Shown here in pieces: positions 16,365 through 24,928 of a stretch of 64,000 bases of DNA (position 1 is the first letter of the stretch; each line of letters starts with the position of its first letter). Location of the stretch: assembly GCF_010093385.1 (NCBI RefSeq), contig NZ_PDWV01000008.1, positions 1-64,000 of the forward strand, in the 5' to 3' direction. Under the pieces are notes generated by a model. The model searched no databases. It was not told where the DNA came from and saw only the letters and a list, made by a program, of their open reading frames with translations. Origin of the DNA: Pseudoxanthomonas mexicana (GTDB taxonomy: Bacteria > Pseudomonadota > Gammaproteobacteria > Xanthomonadales > Xanthomonadaceae). A program made the position numbers and the translations under genes.

Positions 16365-18413
16365 ATGCATCCATGCTTCCTTCGCCGTCCCCTCGCCATC
16401 GCGGTCGCCTTCGCATGCGCGACGTCTGCCATCGCGCACGCCGACACCGCCCCCGACGCCGACACGCTCGATCGCGTGGTCGTCACCGCCGCACCCGTCT
16501 CGCCGCTGACCTACGAGACCGACCCGACCGTGCCGCGCCAGCCCGTTCCTGCCAGCGACGGCGCCGACTACCTGAAGACCATTCCGGGATTCACCGCCCT
16601 GCGCAACGGCGGCACCAACGGCGATCCGGTGCTGCGCGGCATGTTCGGCTCGCGCCTGAACCTGTTGACCAACGATGGCAGCATGCCCGGCGCGTGCCCA
16701 GCGCGCATGGACAACCCGCTGTCCTACGTGGCGCCGGAAACCTACGACCGGCTGGTGGTGGTGAAGGGACCGCAGACCGTACTGTGGGGGCCGGGTGCAT
16801 CCGCCGGTACGGTGCGCTTCGAACGCGATACACCGCGCTTCGATGCGCCCGGCCTGCGTGTCGATGGCAGCCTGCTGGGTGGCTCGCACGGACGCAACGA
16901 CCAGGTGCTCGATGCGACCGCCGGTGCATCGCGTGGCTATGCACGGCTCAGCGCCAACCGCTCCGAGGCCGACGACTACGAGGATGGCGACGGCCGGCGC
17001 GGGCCCTCGGCCCGGAAGAAGTGGAACGCCGACCTGGCCCTGGGTTGGACGCCGGACGCGGACACGCTGCTGGAGTTCAACGCGGGCATCGGCGATGGCG
17101 AGGCGCGCTATGCGGGCCGCGGCATGGACGGCTCGATGTTCCGCCGCGACAGCGCCAGCCTGCGGTTCGCGAAGCGCGACCTGCCGGGGGTGCTGGAATC
17201 CGTCGAAGCCAGCGTGTTCCGCAACCAGGCCGACCATCTGATGGACAACTACACGCTGCGCGAGCCCAACCCGATGAGCGCCATGCCCCTGCCGATGGCG
17301 GCGAACGTGGAACGCCGCACCGATGGCGGACGCACGGCGCTGAGCGCGAAGGGCGACGGCTGGGAACTGACGGGCGGCGTGGACATGCAGCGCAGCCGGC
17401 ATCGCCAGCGCAGTGCGATGGGCCGCGGCACCTATCGCGCCGAGCCCTGGGAAACCGATGCGCGGTTCGAGACGCGCGGCGCCTTCGCCGAAGGCACGTG
17501 GCACGTCGCGGAGCAGCAGCGGCTGGTGGCGGGCGCACGCGTGGATCGCGCCGAGGTCCAGGACCGTTGCGCGACGGCCGGGATGATGGGCATGCCGAAT
17601 CCGACCGCCGGTCTGACCCGGAAGGAGACGCTGCCGGGGGGCTTCGTGCGGTTCGAGCACGACCTCGCTATCGTGCTCGTCACCTGGTACGCCGGGGTGG
17701 GGCACACCGAGCGCATGCCCGACTACTGGGAGCTGTTCTCCGCCGACAGGGGGCCGATGGGTGCGCCGAATGCGTTCGCGGGCATCGCGCCGGAGCAGAC
17801 CACGCAGCTGGACATCGGCCTGCAGTACCGCAGCGCGCGGGTCGACGCCTGGGTGTCGGCCTACGCGGGCCGCATCGACGACTACATCCTGTTTTCCTAC
17901 ATGAGCGGCGGCATGATGGGGATGATGTCGTCGGTGGCGAACGTGGATGCCCGCGTGCGTGGCGCGGAAGCCGGGGTGGAGTTCCGTCCCCGGGAGGGCT
18001 GGAAGCTGGGCGCCACCCTGGCCCACGCATGGGGCGAGGTCCGTCATGCCGGCGCACTGCCGCAGATGCCGCCGCTGGAGGCCAGGCTCACCGCCGCGTA
18101 CGAAGGTCCGCGGTGGAGCGCGGGGGTGCTGCTGCGCGCCGTGGCGGAACAGGATCGCGTGGCCCTCGACCAGGGCAACGTGGTCGGGCGCGATCTGGGC
18201 CCCAGCGCCGGCTTCGCGACGCTCGCGCTGAACGGCGGCTACCGGTTCAACGACCAGGTCAGGCTGATCGCCGGCATCGACAACGTCTTCGACCGCACCT
18301 ACAGCGAGCACCTCAACCTGTCCGGCAGCGCCGACTTCGGCTATCCCGCCGATCCGGTGCGGATCAACGAACCGGGACGGACCGCCTGGGTGAAGCTGCA
18401 GCTGGCGTACTGA
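16365..18413 (+). CDS. TonB-dependent copper receptor (OprC/NosA type)
   Basis: A 682-residue outer-membrane receptor with signal peptide (AIAHADT) and the TonB-copper plug pattern. This includes LKTIPGFTALRNGGTNGDPV, the Met/Cys site MPGACPARMDN, and VVVKGPQTVLWGPGASAG. Met-rich barrel loops (MSAMPLPMAAN, MMGMPNPT and MSGGMMGMMSSV) are typical of copper importers. The C-terminus ends in an aromatic residue (LQLAY). The ATG at 16365 is preceded by CTGGAG. It ends the copper cluster and would move Cu across the outer membrane using TonB. OprC and NosA are the closest named relatives by motif. Confidence 0.93.
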   Translation: MHPCFLRRPLAIAVAFACATSAIAHADTAPDADTLDRVVVTAAPVSPLTYETDPTVPRQPVPASDGADYLKTIPGFTALRNGGTNGDPVLRGMFGSRLNLLTNDGSMPGACPARMDNPLSYVAPETYDRLVVVKGPQTVLWGPGASAGTVRFERDTPRFDAPGLRVDGSLLGGSHGRNDQVLDATAGASRGYARLSANRSEADDYEDGDGRRGPSARKKWNADLALGWTPDADTLLEFNAGIGDGEARYAGRGMDGSMFRRDSASLRFAKRDLPGVLESVEASVFRNQADHLMDNYTLREPNPMSAMPLPMAANVERRTDGGRTALSAKGDGWELTGGVDMQRSRHRQRSAMGRGTYRAEPWETDARFETRGAFAEGTWHVAEQQRLVAGARVDRAEVQDRCATAGMMGMPNPTAGLTRKETLPGGFVRFEHDLAIVLVTWYAGVGHTERMPDYWELFSADRGPMGAPNAFAGIAPEQTTQLDIGLQYRSARVDAWVSAYAGRIDDYILFSYMSGGMMGMMSSVANVDARVRGAEAGVEFRPREGWKLGATLAHAWGEVRHAGALPQMPPLEARLTAAYEGPRWSAGVLLRAVAEQDRVALDQGNVVGRDLGPSAGFATLALNGGYRFNDQVRLIAGIDNVFDRTYSEHLNLSGSADFGYPADPVRINEPGRTAWVKLQLAY

Positions 18414-18449
18414 GGCTGGCGGCGCATCGGCTGCCGGCATGGGACGGGC

Positions 18450-18473
18450 ATCGCGGTCGACGCCGACCGCGAT
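18450..18473. terminator. Convergent terminator hairpin
   Basis: ATCGCGGTCG-ACGC-CGACCGCGAT makes a perfect 10-bp stem and a 4-base loop between the stop of the copper receptor and the stop of the convergent regA gene. There is no clear U-run. Confidence 0.65.
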
Positions 18474-18488
18474 CCATCGCGCTGACCG

Positions 18489-19043
18489 CTATTCGTCGAC
18501 CCAGCGTCGCTCCGGTCCGGGACGCTTGGCCAGCTTGCGTTGCAGCGAGCGCCGGTGCATGCCCAGCAGGCGTGCGGCGGCGGAGATGTTGCCTTCGGTT
18601 TCGGCCAGCGCCTGCTGGATGTGCTCCCATTCCAGCCGACTGAGCGGCGTCATGGTGTCTTCGGCAGCCTCGATGTCGTCGATCGGCGTGGCGGGTGTTT
18701 CCAGGCCCAGCGCGCGCAGGATGGTCGGCACGGTGGCTGGCTTGGGCAGGTAGTCGTCGGCGCCGCGCTTGATCGATTCCACGGCGGTGGCGACGCTGGC
18801 GTAGCCGGTGACCAGCAGGATCTGCATGTCGGCGCGGAGGGCGCGCAGCGGCTCGATCAGGGTCAGGCCCGAATCGCTGCCCAGCTTCAGGTCGACCAGG
18901 GCGAAGTCGGGCAGGTATTCTCGCGCCCGCGCCAGTGCGCTGGCCGCGTCCAGTGCGATTTCCGTCTCGATGCCCTTGCGCGCCAGGCTGCGCTGCAGCG
19001 TGCGCGCGTAGAGTTCGTCGTCGTCGACCAGCAGGCCTTTCAT
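18489..19043 (-). CDS. regA: RegA/ActR-type redox response regulator
   Basis: The 184-residue protein has a receiver domain with the acidic pocket VDDDE (6-10), the phospho-acceptor Asp in DFALVDLKLGS and the Lys in YLPKPATV. A Fis-type DNA-binding helix-turn-helix follows (GNISAAARLLGMHRRSLQRKL). This short, Fis-ended layout is typical of the RegA/ActR/PrrA family, which switches respiration and fixation genes with redox state. It lies 13 bases after the RegB-type kinase on the same strand. The family function is well known, but its regulon here is not visible. Confidence 0.9.
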   Translation of the reverse strand: MKGLLVDDDELYARTLQRSLARKGIETEIALDAASALARAREYLPDFALVDLKLGSDSGLTLIEPLRALRADMQILLVTGYASVATAVESIKRGADDYLPKPATVPTILRALGLETPATPIDDIEAAEDTMTPLSRLEWEHIQQALAETEGNISAAARLLGMHRRSLQRKLAKRPGPERRWVDE

Positions 19044-19056
19044 CGGATGCCTCGCA

Positions 19057-20291
19057 TCAGGGAGATTCGTCGTTGCCCGCCACCGGCAGGCGGAACTGCA
19101 CCTGCACGCCCTTGGGCGGCACGGCGCGCATGGTCATGCGCCCACCCAACCGCTCGATGGTGGCGTGCGACAGGGCCAGACCCACCCCCATGCCTTCGGC
19201 TTGCTGGTGCGGAAGAGTTGTTCGGACTGGAACGGCACCGATTCGTGGAAGCCGTTGCCGTAGTCGCGCACGGTGCCCACCAGTTCGTCGCCCTCGCAGC
19301 GCAGGTCCAGGTCCACCCGTTGCGATCCGGCCTGGCGGCTGGCGTCGGCTGCGTTGTTCAGCAGGGCCTGTAGCAGGTGGCCGGTGGAGGCGTCGGTGGC
19401 CAGCCAGGGGGGCAGGGCGCCGGTGCGCTGCAGTTCCACCGTCGGGCGGATCAGCTGCCAGCGCTGCACCACGTCGTCCAGGTCCACGCGCTGGCGCACG
19501 CCCATGTCGGCCGAGGCGGCGAGCGCGCGCACGCGGTCGCGGCACACGTCGATCAGCTGGCGCATCGTGCCGGCGTCGTCGCGGACATCGGCGTCGCTGG
19601 CGTGCTCGCGGATGTCCTCGGCCAGCAGCGTCAGGGTGGCCAGCGGGGTATTCAGTTCGTGCGCCACGGCAGCCGCGTGGGTGGCCAGCGCGACGATGCC
19701 CTCGTTGCGCGCGAAGCGCTCGCGCAGGCGCGCGAGTTCCTGTTCGCGCATCCGCAAGGCGGCCACCAGGCGGGGGGAGAAGTACAGCACCCCGCCGGCC
19801 GAGAGCACGAAGTTCACCGCCATGCCCCACAGGTGCACGTTGAACTGGCCGCCATGCAGGTGCGGCAGCGGGCGGCCGAACACGGCGGTCATGATGTAGC
19901 CCAGCAGGCAGGCCACGCCGGTGGCCAGCACCCAGCGCAGCGGCAGGGCCAGCGCCGAGACGGCGATCAGCAGCAGGAACATGGAACTGAACGGGGGGCC
20001 GATGCCGCCGCCCCGGGCCACCAGCCAGGACAGCACCGCCACGTCCATCAGCATGTGGGCGAAGGCTTCCCCCGGGCGCTCCTCGCCGGGCCGGCGGCTG
20101 CGCCAGGTGGCGTACACGTTGAACAGGGCCAGTGCACCGATCCCGCCCCACAGCGGCCAGCGGGGCAGGGCGATGCCCAGGGGACCCAGCGCGACCAGCA
20201 CGGTCACCGCCTGGCCCACGATCGCCACCCAGCGCAGGTTGCACAGCGTGCGCAGGAACGACGGCGTGGTGGTCAGCAGGGTATTCGGCAT
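19057..20291 (-). pseudogene. regB: RegB-type sensor histidine kinase, single-base frameshift
   Basis: A membrane histidine kinase of about 411 residues once repaired. The N-terminus has about six hydrophobic segments, with a variant of the quinone-site motif GGxxNPF (here GGGIGPPF). The H-box reads AHELNTPLATL, the hallmark of RegB. The N-box is LNNAADASRQAG, but the G-box is broken: one base is missing near 19197-19199, so the frame runs ...FRTSKP then off, while EGMGVGLALSHATIERLGG continues in the other frame to the stop at 19057. This is the second single-base deletion in a conserved motif in this window. A sequence error is likely. Pairing with RegA supports redox sensing. Confidence 0.88.
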
Positions 20292-20362
20292 CGGTACATG
20301 CTAGTGCAAGCGCGCCCACGCGGCCTGCGGCACGGCGTCGCAGGCGGGCGGGGCGCCCACGT

Positions 20363-20377
20363 TACAATGCCGGCATG
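20363..20377 (+). promoter_or_regulatory. Candidate leaderless promoter of ispG
   Basis: A -10-like TACAAT (20363-20368) lies only 6 bases before the ATG of ispG at 20375, so transcription would start at about the start codon. No good -35 is seen. Leaderless messages are a plausible reading but not proven. Confidence 0.35.
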
Positions 20378-21640
20378 CACGACGCCGTCACCCGCCCCAC
20401 GCCCCCTACCGACGCCGCGCCCTGGCCGCGCCGCATCACCCAGGCCGTCCAGATCGGCAACACCGTCGTCGGCGGCGGCCGCCCGGTGGTGGTGCAGTCG
20501 ATGACCAACACCGATACCGCCGACATCGCCGGCAGCGTGAAGCAGGTCGCCGAACTCTGGCGCGCCGGCTCGGAGATGGTCCGCCTGACCGTCAACAATC
20601 CCGAGTCCGCCGCCGCCATTCCGCGCATCCGCGAGAAGCTGGAGATGATGGGCATCTCGGTGCCGCTGATCGGCGACTTCCACTACAACGGCCATCAGTT
20701 GCTGGCGGGCGAGCCGGCCTGTGCCGAAGCGCTGGCCAAGTACCGCATCAACCCGGGCAACGTGGGCTTCGGCAAGAAGAAGGACACCCAGTTCGCCCAG
20801 CTCATCGAGTTCGCCATCCGCTACGGCAAGCCGGTGCGGATCGGCGCCAACTGGGGTTCGCTGGACCAGGCGCTGGCCGCGCAGCTGATGGACGAGAACC
20901 ACGCGCGCGAGGTGCCGTGGGACGCCGGCCGCGTGCTGCGCGAGGCGCTGATCCGTTCGGCGGTGGATTCGGCCGAACGCGCGGTCGAGATCGGCCTGCC
21001 GCGCGACCGCATCGTGCTGTCGGCCAAGGTCAGCGGCGTGCAGGAGCTGATCGCCGTCTACCGCGACATGGCCAGCCGCACCGATTTCGCCTTGCACCTG
21101 GGCCTGACCGAGGCCGGCATCGGCAGCAAGGGCATCGTGGCGTCCAGCGCCGCGCTGGCGGTGCTGCTGCAGGAAGGCATCGGCGACACCATCCGCATCT
21201 CGCTGACGCCGGAACCGGGCCAGTCGCGCACGCAGGAGGTCATCGTCGCGCAGGAACTGCTGCAGACCACCGGCCTGCGCGCGTTCACGCCGATGGTCAC
21301 GGCCTGTCCCGGCTGCGGCCGCACCACGTCCGAGTTCTTCCAGGAACTGGCCAAGGTCGTGCAGGAACACGTGCGCGGCCGGATGCCGGAGTGGAAGGTG
21401 ACCCATCCCGGTGCCGAGAACATGACCCTGGCGGTGATGGGCTGCGTGGTGAACGGGCCGGGCGAATCCCGCCACGCCAACATCGGCATCTCGCTGCCGG
21501 GCACGGGCGAGGCGCCCGCGGCGCCGGTCTTCGTCGATGGCGAAAAGAAGGTCACCCTGCGCGGCGAGAACATCGCGCAGGAGTTCATCGCCCTGATCGA
21601 CAGTTACGTCGAGGCCAAGTACGCGCGTGCGGCCGGCTGA
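20375..21640 (+). CDS. ispG: 4-hydroxy-3-methylbut-2-enyl diphosphate synthase
   Basis: The 421-residue enzyme carries out the iron-sulfur-dependent step of the MEP isoprenoid pathway, turning MEcPP into HMBPP. The N-terminal TIM barrel has [13 protein letters not shown] and [10 protein letters not shown]. The C-terminal domain holds the 4Fe-4S ligands [13 protein letters not shown] and GCVVNGPGE. Length and motifs match the bacterial flavodoxin-dependent family. The ATG at 20375 is preferred; longer in-frame reading upstream has no homologous content. Its last 14 bases overlap the next gene. Confidence 0.97.
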   Translation: MHDAVTRPTPPTDAAPWPRRITQAVQIGNTVVGGGRPVVVQSMTNTDTADIAGSVKQVAELWRAGSEMVRLTVNNPESAAAIPRIREKLEMMGISVPLIGDFHYNGHQLLAGEPACAEALAKYRINPGNVGFGKKKDTQFAQLIEFAIRYGKPVRIGANWGSLDQALAAQLMDENHAREVPWDAGRVLREALIRSAVDSAERAVEIGLPRDRIVLSAKVSGVQELIAVYRDMASRTDFALHLGLTEAGIGSKGIVASSAALAVLLQEGIGDTIRISLTPEPGQSRTQEVIVAQELLQTTGLRAFTPMVTACPGCGRTTSEFFQELAKVVQEHVRGRMPEWKVTHPGAENMTLAVMGCVVNGPGESRHANIGISLPGTGEAPAAPVFVDGEKKVTLRGENIAQEFIALIDSYVEAKYARAAG

Positions 21641-22316
21641 CCCGCTGGCGAACGGCCGGCGTTTCATCGCCGGCCTGTTCCGTGAACACGGCCGGCGCCT
21701 GCTCCTGCTGTTCCTCTGCCTGCTGGCGCCGCTGTGGCTGTTCGTCGAACTGGCCGACGAAATCCCCGAGCTGGAAGACTTCTACTTCGACGATGCGCTG
21801 CTCTGGCACGCGCATGCGCTGTCCGGCCCGACCCTGGACCGGTTCTTCGTGGTGGTGTCGGCGCTCGGCTACCAGTGGGGCGTGGTCCCGGCCGACATCG
21901 TGCTGACGCTGGGCCTGCTGGTCGCGCGTCGCTGGCGAGAAGCGACCTTCGCCGGCGTCTCGCTGGGTGGGTCCGCGCTGCTGAACATGGCGACCAAGCA
22001 GTTCTTCCAGCGCGACAGGCCGGCGCTGTGGGAGTCCATCGCGCCCGAGCACACCTTCAGTTTCCCCAGCGGCCACGCGATGGGCTCGGCGACGCTGGCG
22101 ATGGTGGTGGTGCTGCTCTGCTGGCACACGCGCTTCCGCTGGCCGGCCGTCGTGCTCGCTGCGCTGTTCGCGCTGACCGTCGGGGCCTCGCGCATCTACC
22201 TGGGCGTGCACTATCCGTCCGCCATCCTCGGCGGCTGGGCGGCGGGCATCGCGTGGGTGTCTGGCGTCTACCTGGTGCTGTACCGCATCCGCGAACGGCC
22301 ATGGCAGGTGCGGTGA
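21627..22316 (+). CDS. PAP2-family membrane phosphatase
   Basis: A 229-residue integral membrane protein with the three PAP2 signature blocks: KQFFQRDRP (KxxxxxxRP), FPSGHAMG (PSGH) and [17 protein letters not shown] (SRxxxxxH). The His and Arg set needed for catalysis is complete. Such enzymes remove phosphate from lipids such as undecaprenyl diphosphate or phosphatidic acid. The GTG start overlaps the end of ispG by 14 bases, so the two are probably coupled. As ispG feeds isoprenoid synthesis, undecaprenyl diphosphate is an attractive substrate, though that is inference. Confidence 0.9.
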   Translation: MRPADPLANGRRFIAGLFREHGRRLLLLFLCLLAPLWLFVELADEIPELEDFYFDDALLWHAHALSGPTLDRFFVVVSALGYQWGVVPADIVLTLGLLVARRWREATFAGVSLGGSALLNMATKQFFQRDRPALWESIAPEHTFSFPSGHAMGSATLAMVVVLLCWHTRFRWPAVVLAALFALTVGASRIYLGVHYPSAILGGWAAGIAWVSGVYLVLYRIRERPWQVR

Positions 22317-22331
22317 GGCGTTCTGCTCTTC

Positions 22332-22474
22332 TGTAGGAGCGACGTGAGTCGCGACCGCATGAATTGAATATCGCGGATGCGTAGCTGATAGCGTCCATTC
22401 CGCGTCGCCATGTTGGGTGAGCGAGGGGAGGTGGCGGCGGAGAGCGTGCGGTCGCGACTCACGTCGCTCCTACA
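22332..22474. repeat. REP inverted pair (REPIN 1)
   Basis: A 28-base REP arm (22332-22359), beginning TGTAGGAGCGACGTGAGTCG, is repeated as its reverse complement at 22447-22474, with about 87 bases between them. Each arm contains the palindrome GCGAC-GTGA-GTCGC. Two further pairs with variant loops occur in this window. Such pairs are thought to be moved by REP-associated transposases; none is present here. Confidence 0.9.
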
Positions 22475-22485
22475 ACGAGCCGGTT

Positions 22486-23091
22486 CTACGGCGTATATGC
22501 CCGCTCGCGTTCTTCCTGCAGGCGCTGGCGCAGGTACTGGTCGCGGGTGAGGCCGGCGGGAATCGTGGTGGCGGCCATCACCTCGGCGACCACCTGCGCT
22601 TCGCGCGCCTTGTAGGTCTGGAAGCGCGGGTCGTTGCGCTGCTGTTCGAGGAAGGCGGCCATGCGCCGGTCGGCGTGGGCGCGATAGCGGTCGGCGATGG
22701 CCGCGACTTGCTCCGCCTGCCGCGCGGGATCGTCCACGGTCGCCTTGACCAGCGCGGTGCGCAACAGCACGGCTTCGCCCGCGGACAGGCCGCCCGCGGC
22801 TTCGTACTTGTCGATCTGGCGCGTCAGCGCATCGGCGCGTTCGCTGCGTTCCACCACGCGCAACGACGCGGAACGCGCGAAGAAGTCTTTCGCATCGGCC
22901 TCGAAGCGCTGGCGCTCGAGGTGCTCCTGCGCCTGTGGCGTGGCTTGCAGGGAAGCCAGGGGCGACACGCCGTCGGCCGCTTCAACCGATGATCGCGGCG
23001 CGACCGGCTTGCCCGGGTCGTCGCGCTTCCACCAGACGATGGCGGCGACGAGAACCACGCAGGGCACCAGCAGCGTCAGCCATTTCTTCAT
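22486..23091 (-). CDS. Membrane-anchored helical protein, possibly lipase-chaperone-like
   Basis: A 201-residue protein with an N-terminal signal anchor (MKKWLTLLVPCVVLVAAIVWW) and an Ala, Gln, Arg and Glu-rich, almost wholly helical periplasmic body (about 50-201). The ATG at 23091 has GGGGG upstream. It follows the pectinacetylesterase-type gene on the same strand after 55 bases, so it is probably co-transcribed. The membrane anchor plus extended helices recall Lif steric chaperones of secreted lipases, but I do not see a decisive Lif motif and the protein is shorter. Its role as a partner of the esterase is therefore a hypothesis. Confidence 0.55.
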   Translation of the reverse strand: MKKWLTLLVPCVVLVAAIVWWKRDDPGKPVAPRSSVEAADGVSPLASLQATPQAQEHLERQRFEADAKDFFARSASLRVVERSERADALTRQIDKYEAAGGLSAGEAVLLRTALVKATVDDPARQAEQVAAIADRYRAHADRRMAAFLEQQRNDPRFQTYKAREAQVVAEVMAATTIPAGLTRDQYLRQRLQEERERAYTP

Positions 23092-23146
23092 GCAGGACCC
23101 CCTCTGTGCCGGGACCGTCGAAGCACGACGGTCCCGGACCCGGACA

Positions 23147-24562
23147 TCACCCCAGCAACTGGTCCACCAGCCAGTACAGCAGGTTGAACGGCTTGGCCTT
23201 GTCGGCCTTGTCGTCCTGCTCGCTGGCATCCAGCACCTTGCCCCGGCCATCCAGCACGCTGTCGATGAAGTGCTTCAGTTCCAGGTTCTGCGCCTGCACG
23301 TCGGCGTTCTTGAAGTCGACGAGGGTGGGGCAGTGGCTTTCGTTGAGCGCGCGGTACTGCGGGAAATAACCGCCGACGTTGTCCAGGCCATTCAGGCGGT
23401 CGCGCAGGCGTGCGGTGTCCATGTCCCAGCGCGCATGGATGCGGGCTTCCTTGGTCGCCTGGTCGGGTGCATTGGCGATGTCGGGATAGAGGCGCTCGTA
23501 CGAGTACGAGGAGTAGTTGAGGTCTTTCCAGAAGTGCGTATGGCCCAGGCGGTCGTTCGCATACTTGCTGGACAGCGCGGGATACAGGCTGCCGAGTTCG
23601 TCGAGATCGAACTGCGGCAGGCCGCTGGCGAGATAGGGCAGCGGGCCGTTCGGCTGGTCCAGCCCCCAGGCGCTGCGGATCAGGGCCATCAGCGGTTGCG
23701 AGGGATAGTCGACCGGGTTGCCGTTCTTCGGCGTGGGGAAGATCGGACCGGAAGCGTCGATCAGGAAGCTGCGCGTGGGCGCCAGGTCGCGGCGCAGCGG
23801 GTGGTAGCTGGTCAGGCTGCCGGCACCTCCGGCGCTGCAGCCGGTGGACAGCATCTGGGTGGGCCGTGGCAGGTTGTCCTTCAGCCAGCTCACCACCGCG
23901 CGCACGTTGCGCACGCCGTTGTGGTGCCACACCAGCGGCGCGTTCTGCCCGCTCGGGTCGTCGTAGACCGCCACGCGGTCGCCGCTGTAGATGTCGCCGG
24001 TGCAGTAGGGGATGTAGACCATGTTCCAACCCTGCGTCTTCACCGCATCGAACGGACTGACGCGGGTGACGAAGGGGCTGACCAGGCTCGCGCCCGGGTT
24101 CAGCAGGCTCATGTAGTCGTCGGGAATGCCGTTGGGATTGCGTGCGCCGCGTACGCCGGTCTGGCCGGTGCAGCTGGCGTAGTCCCAGCAGGCGCCGCCG
24201 CCCTCCATGTAGACGATGGTATTGCGCGTATCGGCCACGCGGTTGACGAAGAACTTGAAGGGCGAGCCGTCGCCGCAGACCGCGCCGGTCGAGGGCGCCA
24301 GCTGGATGGTCTGCCAGGCGTCGTAACGGCCGGGCTGGAAGCCGTCGCTGAAGCCGGACGGATTGGACAGCAGCGGATAGCTGCCGGTGCGCTGCGCGGC
24401 GGTCACCTTGTTGTCGGCCTTGGGCGGCGAGACCAGGTTCACCAGGGTCTGCCAGAAGCTGTAGTCGCCTTCTTCGGCCTTGAGTGGCGCGGCGATGGCG
24501 ATGGCGAGCGCTGCGGTGGAGAGGACAAGCGGCAGGCGTGCGGGTCGTACGGGTGCAACCAT
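23147..24562 (-). CDS. Secreted pectinacetylesterase/Notum-type hydrolase
   Basis: A 471-residue exported protein with a signal peptide (ending PLKAEE) and an alpha/beta-hydrolase of the pectinacetylesterase/Notum type. Seen motifs are YMEGGGACWD (oxyanion hole region), VYIPYCTGDIYSGD and the nucleophile STGCSAGGAGS. A likely acid (DASG) and a His (NESHCPTL) come later. Multiple Cys fit disulfides in the periplasm or outside the cell. GGAGG precedes the ATG at 24562. Substrates in the family include acetyl esters and other carboxyl esters; a lipid or polymer ester is possible here. It leads a two-gene unit with the helical membrane protein. Confidence 0.88.
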   Translation of the reverse strand: MVAPVRPARLPLVLSTAALAIAIAAPLKAEEGDYSFWQTLVNLVSPPKADNKVTAAQRTGSYPLLSNPSGFSDGFQPGRYDAWQTIQLAPSTGAVCGDGSPFKFFVNRVADTRNTIVYMEGGGACWDYASCTGQTGVRGARNPNGIPDDYMSLLNPGASLVSPFVTRVSPFDAVKTQGWNMVYIPYCTGDIYSGDRVAVYDDPSGQNAPLVWHHNGVRNVRAVVSWLKDNLPRPTQMLSTGCSAGGAGSLTSYHPLRRDLAPTRSFLIDASGPIFPTPKNGNPVDYPSQPLMALIRSAWGLDQPNGPLPYLASGLPQFDLDELGSLYPALSSKYANDRLGHTHFWKDLNYSSYSYERLYPDIANAPDQATKEARIHARWDMDTARLRDRLNGLDNVGGYFPQYRALNESHCPTLVDFKNADVQAQNLELKHFIDSVLDGRGKVLDASEQDDKADKAKPFNLLYWLVDQLLG

Positions 24563-24928
24563 GATCGGATCCTCCGGCGAGAGTCTGTGGACGTTCAACG
24601 GGATGGACTGCCTTGGCGTGCGGCACGCGTGGGGGCGGCGACCGTACAGCGGCGCATGGTGGTGCGTTCGTGGCGCCACGGGATTAAGTCCGCGTGATGG
24701 CGTCGGCTTTGGCTGCCCTGGCCCCCGGAATTGGCCGCGATGCCCCCCTTCGGCGCCCGCGCGGGCGGTCAGGTAAACGCAGCGATCCCGCGTCGCAGCA
24801 CGCAGGTGGTACAGGCGTGCGGTATCGCGCCGGGCAACGGATCGTTGCGGGCGGACGCCTTGCCGCAGGCCGGCCGTGGATCGAACATGCGCACGCACGC
24901 CGCCGAATGCGCCGTGGACTCCCCGGGG
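24563..24928. other. Intergenic divergent promoter region (366 bases)
   Basis: This gap lies between the starts of the divergent esterase and DedA genes. I see no tRNA, hairpin terminator or repeat. The region must hold promoters for both genes, but no convincing -35/-10 pair was identified. Earlier in-frame starts for DedA exist (for example ATG at 24887), so its 5' part could in part be coding. Confidence 0.4.

Noticed and set aside
22332-22474. CRISPR array, because repeated GTCGC-type units occur
   Set aside because: There are only two inverted arms at each locus, with no regular direct repeats or spacers and no cas gene.
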